A stretch of 64,000 bases of DNA from Trebonia sp963773105. GTDB taxonomy: Bacteria; Actinomycetota; Actinomycetes; Streptosporangiales; Streptosporangiaceae. The notes under the pieces were generated by a model. It saw nothing but the letters and a program-made list of their open reading frames with translations. It was not told the origin of the DNA and ran no database searches. A program made the translations under genes and the position numbers. The stretch lies in NCBI GenBank assembly GCA_963773105.1, contig CAVZAA010000003.1:1116001-1180000 (forward strand), written 5' to 3'. Positions 59,262 through 64,000 of the stretch are shown here, piece after piece (positions within the stretch are counted from its first letter, which is position 1; every line of letters begins with the position of its first letter).

Positions 59262-59429
59262 ATGCCCGTGTCCGTTGAAGCTGTCGATAAGGCTGAGGCT
59301 CAGCTGGCGGAAGTGACTGCGGGTGCAAGGACTATCCGAGCGGCACTCTCGATGACAGGAGCGAGTTGGCACTCGCGCTGCGAGAGTGCCAACATAGGTA
59401 ACGCTTCCGAATGTGTTACAGCGTTGTGA
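59262..59429 (+). CDS. Possible 55-codon small ORF in accessory patch
   Basis: An ATG at 59262 opens 55 codons starting MPVSVEAVDKAEAQLAEVTA and ending at 59429. The N-terminal part looks like an amphipathic helix, but there is no clear ribosome site and the second half is occupied by the CIRCE palindrome. It is unlikely to be a normal gene and may be the remnant of one. Confidence 0.2.
   Translation: MPVSVEAVDKAEAQLAEVTAGARTIRAALSMTGASWHSRCESANIGNASECVTAL
59366..59392. promoter_or_regulatory. CIRCE element (HrcA operator), orphan
   Basis: TTGGCACTC, nine bases and GAGTGCCAA. The arms, the 9-bp spacer and the sequence agree with the CIRCE operator (TTAGCACTC-N9-GAGTGCTAA), with one symmetrical G/C change in each arm. 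No groES, groEL or hrcA is near; the next gene is the DUF6941 gene 222 bp downstream. Confidence 0.72.
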
Positions 59430-59613
59430 TTAGTTCGCGCTGGACTTCCTGCCTCACCTTCGGAGCTGGGCAGCATCTGGCGATTCGCATCACAACGTCC
59501 TGCTGCGGGCCGGGTGTCACAAAATCCGTGCGCCAACAGAACCAACTTTGCAGTGCCCCCAGGTATGTGCTTCACCGAAGGTTTACGTTCTAGCAAGGAC
59601 TGGAGCCAAGGCA

Positions 59614-60024
59614 GTGCCTGAGCTTGATTACATGGTCCTGGCCGACTACGTCCGCCAAGACAACGGCGTCATCCACATCATGGGCGCGGGGGTTGACACT
59701 GTCGCTACACCTGCCGTCCCCACGGCCCAGCCGCTCGGGGTCGCCCTGAGAATGTCGTTCGACACAACAGAACAACCTGGCGAGAGTCATAGCCTGAAGG
59801 TATCGTTCATCGGCCCGGACAAGCCGATTCTCGATGTCTCCGCAACATTCTTCACTCCCCCCAGGCCACCAGATGTTCCTGAACACTGGAAGACCGGACT
59901 TGGCGTGGCCCTCCAACTCACCGTGCCACTTCCCCAGTACGGCGACTACTCCTGCGAGCTGGCCATCGACGGCGGCGCGATCACCAAGGCGTATGAGTTC
60001 CGCGTCATCAGGCGTGAGGCTTAG
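59614..60024 (+). CDS. DUF6941-like protein
   Basis: The protein has 136 residues from a GTG at 59614 with GGAG eight bases upstream. It has LDYMVLADYVRQDNGVIHIM followed by GAGVDTV, a pattern of beta strands (SLKVSFIGPDKPILDVSATF) and the ending YSCELAIDGGAITKAYEFRV. The opening (LADYVRQDNGVIHIMGAGVD) matches my recollection of DUF6941, a small beta-sandwich family of unknown function. GC is clearly below that of the flanking genes. It is followed after 9 bp by a DUF4258 gene, so the three accessory genes form an operon. Confidence 0.65.
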   Translation: MPELDYMVLADYVRQDNGVIHIMGAGVDTVATPAVPTAQPLGVALRMSFDTTEQPGESHSLKVSFIGPDKPILDVSATFFTPPRPPDVPEHWKTGLGVALQLTVPLPQYGDYSCELAIDGGAITKAYEFRVIRREA

Positions 60025-60033
60025 GCGCAAGAC

Positions 60034-60252
60034 ATGCCGACCTTCTCGCGACATGCGCGCAAGCGGATGGAAGAGCGGAAAATTACAGAAGATGAGGTCC
60101 TCACGGCGCTGAAGCGCAGGAGCGGCCCACCGCGTCCGGGTGACAACGGCAGACTCGTTGTGTTTGGATATGGGCGCGGGTCGCGCATACTGAAGATAGT
60201 GCTCACTGCCGACGAGCAAGAGATCGTCAGCGTCATGGCACAGGGCGAGTGA
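60034..60252 (+). CDS. DUF4258 protein (possible RelE/BrnT-like toxin)
   Basis: The protein has 72 residues. FSRHARKRMEERKITEDEVL and VFGYGRGSRILKIVLTADEQ with EIVSVMAQ at the end match DUF4258, which is structurally close to the BrnT/RelE ribonuclease toxins. Such genes often stand beside a DUF2283 gene as a suspected toxin-antitoxin pair, as here. Toxicity is inferred only. The start has no strong ribosome site, and coupling to the upstream gene (9 bp away) is likely. Confidence 0.75.
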   Translation: MPTFSRHARKRMEERKITEDEVLTALKRRSGPPRPGDNGRLVVFGYGRGSRILKIVLTADEQEIVSVMAQGE

Positions 60253-60267
60253 GAGCGAGGGGTGTCC

Positions 60268-60573
60268 ATGAAACTGGAATACGACCTCAACGCCGGTGCT
60301 CTCTACATCCGACTGAGCGAGGCTGAGGTCGCCCGCACAGTGGAGGCCGGGGACAACGCTGCTGTGGACTTGGATGCCAGTGGCGGCGTCGTGGGTATCG
60401 AGGTGATCTCTGTGGGCTATCCCTGGCCGCTGACCGATATCCTTGCCACCTACAGCGTCCCTCCTGCGGAAGCTGCAGAGATCCGATCGTACTTCTGTAT
60501 CCGGCAGTCCCCGGCCCAGCCGGAGCCGAAGATGAGCACCGGCAGTCCCGCGCCTGCCATGGCCGCAGGGTAG
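60268..60573 (+). CDS. DUF2283 protein (possible antitoxin partner)
   Basis: The protein has 101 residues from the ATG at 60268 with GAGGGG five bases upstream. MKLEYDLNAGALYIRLSEAE and AAVDLDASGGVVGIEVISVG are the DUF2283 signature, a short beta-rich domain of about 60 residues. The C-terminal 35 residues (SPAQPEPKMSTGSPAPAMAA) are Pro/Ser-rich and probably read into former non-coding DNA near the recombination joint with the GNAT gene. Confidence 0.78.
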   Translation: MKLEYDLNAGALYIRLSEAEVARTVEAGDNAAVDLDASGGVVGIEVISVGYPWPLTDILATYSVPPAEAAEIRSYFCIRQSPAQPEPKMSTGSPAPAMAAG

Positions 60574-60616
60574 ACGGCCGCCCCGCTCCTTTCCATCGCA
60601 GGCACAAACGATCCGA

Positions 60617-61231
60617 TTAGATTGCCTGGCTGGACGGCCACTCGGGGGCGAGGATGGACATCACGGTCGCGTCGATCCGCTGGTCGCCGTAGCGGAGCGA
60701 CTCGCGAAGGACGCCTTCGGCGCGGAAGCCGGCCTTCTCGTAGGCGCGGCGGGCGCGCGGGTTGAAGGCGTAGACCTCCAGCGAGATCCGGTGCAGGCCG
60801 AGGCGCTCGAAGCCGTAGCCGACGATCAGGCGGGTCGCCTCGGTGCCGAGGCCGCGGTTCTGGCCGGCCGGGCCGATCAGGATGCGGAAGTTGCAGCTCC
60901 GGCTGCCCGGGTCCCACTGGTTCAGCACCGCCTCGCCGACGCAGGCGCCGCTCGCCTTGTCGACGACCGCGAGGTCGAGCCGGTCGTCGGTGTCGTTGCG
61001 GGTGGCGTACCACTCGGCCGCCAGCTTCTCCTCGTCCGGGCTGGCGGGCGCGCGGGCCGCCGCCTCGTCGTGCACGCTGCCGGTGAGGATGCGCACGTCC
61101 GGGTCGCCCAGCACGGCCAGCACGGCCAGCAGGGCCGGAACGTCCCCGTCGGCGAACGGGCGCAGGACCGCGCGGTCGCCCGTGAGTGTGGGCTTGGTGG
61201 CGAAGTCAGGATCTTGCGTCACTGTCGCCAC
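60617..61231 (-). CDS. GNAT family N-acetyltransferase (RimJ/RimL-like)
   Basis: The protein has 204 residues. The start is LTGDRAVLRPFADGDVPALL, the acetyl-CoA loop is GPAGQNRGLGTEATRLIVGY (Q-x-x-G-x-G/A variant), and RISLEVYAFNPRARRAYEKA and GFRAEGVLRES are typical of the RimJ/RimL and SpeG-like class. The substrate is an N-terminal amine or small amine and is unknown. Its 3' third is duplicated at 59139-59242. The start is a GTG at 61231, divergent from the LLM gene. Confidence 0.9.
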   Translation of the reverse strand: MATVTQDPDFATKPTLTGDRAVLRPFADGDVPALLAVLAVLGDPDVRILTGSVHDEAAARAPASPDEEKLAAEWYATRNDTDDRLDLAVVDKASGACVGEAVLNQWDPGSRSCNFRILIGPAGQNRGLGTEATRLIVGYGFERLGLHRISLEVYAFNPRARRAYEKAGFRAEGVLRESLRYGDQRIDATVMSILAPEWPSSQAI

Positions 61232-61343
61232 CCTAGGTGAGCAGCCATCAGGGCGCCAACCGAGTGAGCGGAGGACGCCGTCGGAATCGGGGCGTTGGCG
61301 GCCGCGTTATGGTTGACATGTCATTCAATAGGAGGCGGTAGGC

Positions 61344-62447
61344 ATGGCGGCTGAGGGCGGGGCGGCTGACGGTGGCGCGGTTGAGGGCCGGGCGGCTGAA
61401 GGCGGTGCGGGCGGGTTTCCGCTGACGTTCGGGCTGAACACGTTCGGCGATACGACGAACGACGATAGCGGGCACCGGGTCTCGCACGCGCAGGCGATCA
61501 GGGACGTCGTCGAGGAGGGCGTGTTCGCGGAGCAGGCCGGGGTCGACTTCTTCGGGATCGGCGAGCATCACACGGACGACATGCCGCTGTCGGCGGCCGA
61601 CGTCGCGCTGGCCGCGATCGCCGCCAGGACCAGCAGGATCAGGCTCGGGTCGTCGGTCACGGTGCTCAGCTCGGATGACCCGGTGCGGGTCTTCCAGCGG
61701 TTCTCCACGCTGAACGCGATCTCGAGCGGGCGGGCCGAGGTCATCCTCGGGCGCGGATCGTCGATCGACTCGTTCCCGCTCTTCGGCTACGACCTGAACG
61801 ACTACGAGGTCCTGTTCGAGGAGAAGACCGAGCTCTTCGCCGAGCTGCTGCAGGGCGGCCCGGTGACCTGGGAGGGCACCACCCGCGCGGCGCTGGTCAA
61901 GCAGGACGTGGTGCCCCATCTGGAGAACGGGAAGCTCACCACCTGGATCGGGGTCGGCGGCTCGCCCGAGTCGGTAGTCCGGGCCGCCCGGCATGGCTTC
62001 TCGCTGATGCTCGCGATCATCGGCGGCTCGCCGGTCCGGTTCGCGGAGTTCTCCGCGCTCTACGGCCGGGCGCTTGAGCACTTCGGGCGGGAGCCGCTGC
62101 CGGTCGGCATCCACATCCCGGGGCACGTCGCGGCCACCGACCAGGAGGCCTACGAGCTGTTCTGGCCCCGGTACCGTGACATGTTCGGCAAGCGGGCGAT
62201 CGAGCGCGGGTACGCGCCGCCGACCGAGGCGTCCTTCCGGCGGGAGATCGGGCCGGCCGGGTCGCTCGTCGTCGGCTCGCCCGAGACCGTCGCGCAGAAG
62301 ATCGCGTCGATCATGCGGACGCTCGGCGCCAGCCGGTTCGACCTTAAGTACGGCATGGGAACGCTGTCCCACTCCGCCCTGATGACCAATATCGAGCTCT
62401 ACGGGACCGAGGTCGTCCCCCGGGTCCGCGAGCTGCTGGCGGGCTGA
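61344..62447 (+). CDS. LLM class flavin-dependent oxidoreductase
   Basis: The protein has 367 residues. After an N-terminal run of Ala/Glu/Gly repeats (residues 2-23) the luciferase-like barrel follows: FPLTFGLNTFGDTTNDDSGH, VDFFGIGEHHTDDMPLSAAD, RIRLGSSVTVLSSDDPVRVF and AEVILGRGSSIDSFPLFGYD. The C-terminus has LVVGSPETVAQKIASIMRTL. Family members use FMN; the substrate is unknown. Translation begins after AGGAGGCGGTAGGC. The repeats at the start suggest that the native start may be nearer to residue 24. Confidence 0.88.
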   Translation: MAAEGGAADGGAVEGRAAEGGAGGFPLTFGLNTFGDTTNDDSGHRVSHAQAIRDVVEEGVFAEQAGVDFFGIGEHHTDDMPLSAADVALAAIAARTSRIRLGSSVTVLSSDDPVRVFQRFSTLNAISSGRAEVILGRGSSIDSFPLFGYDLNDYEVLFEEKTELFAELLQGGPVTWEGTTRAALVKQDVVPHLENGKLTTWIGVGGSPESVVRAARHGFSLMLAIIGGSPVRFAEFSALYGRALEHFGREPLPVGIHIPGHVAATDQEAYELFWPRYRDMFGKRAIERGYAPPTEASFRREIGPAGSLVVGSPETVAQKIASIMRTLGASRFDLKYGMGTLSHSALMTNIELYGTEVVPRVRELLAG

Positions 62448-62488
62448 GCGCAGCTCGCAGACCGGGCCGAGGACGCGGAGCGGGCGGG

Positions 62489-63535
62489 CTAGTCGCCGAC
62501 CGTCTTTGACCGCGCCGGCGTGCGGAAGTCGGGGAGGCGGGACCAGTCGAGCGAGTCCACCGGGACGCCGAAGTCCCAGAACTCGACCGTTTCCGTCCTG
62601 GTCGCCTGCACGGACCGGCCAGACCCCCGCTCCACCGTCCGGAACCGGCGGATGCGCTGGTCATCGACCCAGACCGTGAACTCGTCGGGGCCCGCCGTGG
62701 TCACCGCGACGCGGCAAGTCGTCCAGCGCACCCGCTCCTCGCCGGTCCAGCTCGCCGCCTTCGCGCCCTGCAGCTTGCGCAGCGCGTCCAGCGGGTCGTC
62801 GCGCCGGAACCGATGCGGCCGGAGCTCAAAGCGGGGGCCGAGCGGCTCGCCGGACAGGCCGCCGAAGCGGCGGCCGTCGACCAGCACCTGGGCATAGCCA
62901 CCGAAGTCGACCAGGTAGCGCCTGGCGGCCGGCTCGATGAAGCCCGCCCCGAACTGGTGCAGGAACGCCTCGCGGACCTCGGCCGCGTCCATCTCCGGCG
63001 CGACCCGCCCCAGGACCCCCTCCGCGAGTCTGCCCAGGAGCCCGCGACGACGGCGGCGCGGGACGCGCTCACCCGGGTCGCGGCCGAGATCGGTGTCGGT
63101 CCGGATCTCGATCCTGGCGCTCGGCGCCGTCAGCGTTCTGCTCGCGCAGGCGATGACCTCGGCCAGCGCGCCGGCCGGGTCGGCGGCGGCCTCTGCGGCA
63201 CGGTCGTCGGGCGGATCTGCCGCGACCGGCTCGGCGGCGAGGCGTTCGCCGTCAGCCGGGCCGCTGGTGCCAGATTTGCCCGGGCCGGGTTCCTGAGTGC
63301 CAGGCTCGGCCGGGCCGGGTTGCTGAGCGTCGGGTTCGGCCGGGCCGGGTTCCTGAGTGCCACGTTCGGCCGGGCCGGGTTCCTGAGTGCCGGGTTCGGC
63401 CGGGCCGGGTTGCTGAGCGGCGGGTTCGGCGGTCGGTTCGGGCGCGTCGATGGCGCGGGCGGCGACGTTGTATGGCTCGCCGGTGGCGGCCATCCGCGCT
63501 CTGATGGCCTTCTTGCGAGCATGCTCGGAGGTCAC
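62489..63535 (-). CDS. Unknown protein with tandem decapeptide repeats
   Basis: The protein has 348 residues. It begins with a basic helix common in actinobacteria (HARKKAIRARMAATGEPYNV followed by AARAI). Next comes a tandem repeat of about five ten-residue units of type A-E-P-G-T-Q-E-P-G-P (bases about 63280-63425), then an acidic and Ala-rich linker. The C-terminal half (190-348) is a mixed alpha/beta domain with GRVAPEMDAAEVREAFLHQF, RYLVDFGGYAQVLVDGRRFG and DEFTVWVDDQRIRRFRTVER. The function is unknown. The GTG at 63535 is the likely start. Confidence 0.68.
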   Translation of the reverse strand: MTSEHARKKAIRARMAATGEPYNVAARAIDAPEPTAEPAAQQPGPAEPGTQEPGPAERGTQEPGPAEPDAQQPGPAEPGTQEPGPGKSGTSGPADGERLAAEPVAADPPDDRAAEAAADPAGALAEVIACASRTLTAPSARIEIRTDTDLGRDPGERVPRRRRRGLLGRLAEGVLGRVAPEMDAAEVREAFLHQFGAGFIEPAARRYLVDFGGYAQVLVDGRRFGGLSGEPLGPRFELRPHRFRRDDPLDALRKLQGAKAASWTGEERVRWTTCRVAVTTAGPDEFTVWVDDQRIRRFRTVERGSGRSVQATRTETVEFWDFGVPVDSLDWSRLPDFRTPARSKTVGD

Positions 63536-63801
63536 TGGGTGTCCCTTCGGCCAGGCCCCACGCACCTCGCCAGGACGCGCGAGCTGAGCTCCCAGGGAGA
63601 ACGCGCGAGTCGGTGACCCTTGTCCTCATCACCGGATCCAGCGTGGGTGGCGCTCCGGTTCAGAGCGGGCGGGCGCGGCCGCCGCTTCCCATGGTAAACG
63701 ACTGGCGGCCGCTCAGCGGCTCGCCCGGGTGACCGAAATCAGGTGAGCTCGGGCGCGAAGCCACGCTACCGTTCGGGAGACCGAATTTGATCTTTGATTT
63801 C

Positions 63802-64000
63802 CTACGCGAGGCGGGTGACCTCGACCGTGACCTGCATGTCGCTGTCGGGCGGCCCGTGGTAGATGCCCTTGAGCGGCGGGACGTCGCCGTAGTCGCGGCC
63901 GCGGGCGACGGCGACGTGGCGCTCCCCGACCGGGGCGCCGCTGGTGGGGTCGAGCGCCGTCCACGAGCCGGCCCAGTACTCCACCCACGCGTGCGACTGG
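63802..64000 (-). CDS. Transglutaminase-like protein, C-terminus only
   Basis: The visible 66 residues read SHAWVEYWAGSWTALDPTSG, then APVGERHVAVARGRDYGDVP and PLKGIYHGP. This is the His-Asp half of the transglutaminase-like (DUF553/SCO0571-type) catalytic domain with the H-A-W and D-P-T motifs. The N-terminal part with the catalytic Cys lies outside the window. The 236 bp to its left hold no gene, only an imperfect hairpin around 63667-63727. Confidence 0.85.
   Translation of the reverse strand, partial: QSHAWVEYWAGSWTALDPTSGAPVGERHVAVARGRDYGDVPPLKGIYHGPPDSDMQVTVEVTRLA

Noticed and set aside
59300..59600. A chaperonin gene associated with the CIRCE element
   Set aside because: Neither strand codes for GroES or GroEL motifs within several kb; the operator is an orphan in this window.
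61248..62372. 374-codon minus-strand frame
   Set aside because: It is opposite the LLM oxidoreductase, which has a good ribosome site and barrel motifs.

Overview
The window is a stretch of chromosome from a high-GC Gram-positive bacterium (class Actinomycetia). The evidence is very GC-rich coding sequence, frequent GTG starts, an F420-type luciferase-fold oxidoreductase, a BldG-like anti-anti-sigma factor, a methionine aminopeptidase with the actinobacterial N-terminal extension, an rRNA operon with no tRNA in the 16S-23S spacer, and the infC-rpmI-rplT-trmH-kinase-pheS-pheT gene order known from Streptomyces. Genus cannot be fixed from the sequence; the Streptosporangiales and their relatives are a reasonable guess.

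Layout. 1-19.8 kb: mixed metabolic and regulatory genes. These are a GH63-like glucosidase (cut by the window edge), a TetR/DHA2-efflux pair with a palindromic operator, a serine beta-lactamase-like hydrolase, panB, an SDR/TetR divergent pair with a double operator, a truncated FtsX-type permease, a phosphotransferase, glutathione peroxidase, two luciferase-like oxidoreductases, a quinone-reductase-like dehydrogenase, two double-domain YbjQ proteins, map and a HAD phosphatase. 19.8-23.7 kb: an ABC-2 exporter operon with one ATPase and three tandem paralogous permeases. 23.8-29 kb: a cupin-like protein, a frameshifted HAD-IIA phosphatase, a TPR protein, a frameshifted DUF1015 protein, bldG and an MBL-fold hydrolase. 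29-31.6 kb: a very unusual 862-residue protein (Gly/Arg-rich disordered half, TPR-like core, 112-residue acidic tail). 31.8-37.5 kb: one rrn operon (16S-23S-5S, minus strand) with two matching promoters 200 bp apart. 37.5-46.4 kb: alkyladenine DNA glycosylase, then the arginine cluster argC-J-B-D-F-R-H reading leftward from an ARG-box-like operator. 46.6-50.5 kb: a protein mannosyltransferase, a lipoprotein and a membrane diguanylate cyclase. 50.9-58.8 kb: pheT, pheS, a frameshifted PAS sensor kinase, a TrmH/SpoU methyltransferase, rplT, rpmI and infC with an AUC start and an upstream attenuator. 58.8-60.6 kb: a lower-GC accessory patch with repeats, palindromes, an orphan CIRCE operator and a DUF6941-DUF4258-DUF2283 trio, next to a GNAT gene whose 3' end is partly duplicated on the far side of the patch. 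60.6-64 kb: the GNAT acetyltransferase, another luciferase-like oxidoreductase, a repeat-bearing unknown protein and the C-terminus of a transglutaminase.

The most striking feature is three families of short dispersed repeats. Family A has the core CGGTCCGTTCGGGATAA, is palindromic when complete and occurs six times. It lies inside or at the ends of genes and reads in one conserved frame (Y-P-E-R-T-V-A) within ArgC, the ArgR linker and the tail of the efflux pump. It resembles a protein-tolerated palindromic element. Family B (GCGCTTCTTGCTGTTATC) occurs three times, and family C forms three clusters of palindromic 'GGCTACGCCAGCGACC' units between genes. Three genes carry single-base frameshifts, so either gene decay or base-call error must be considered.
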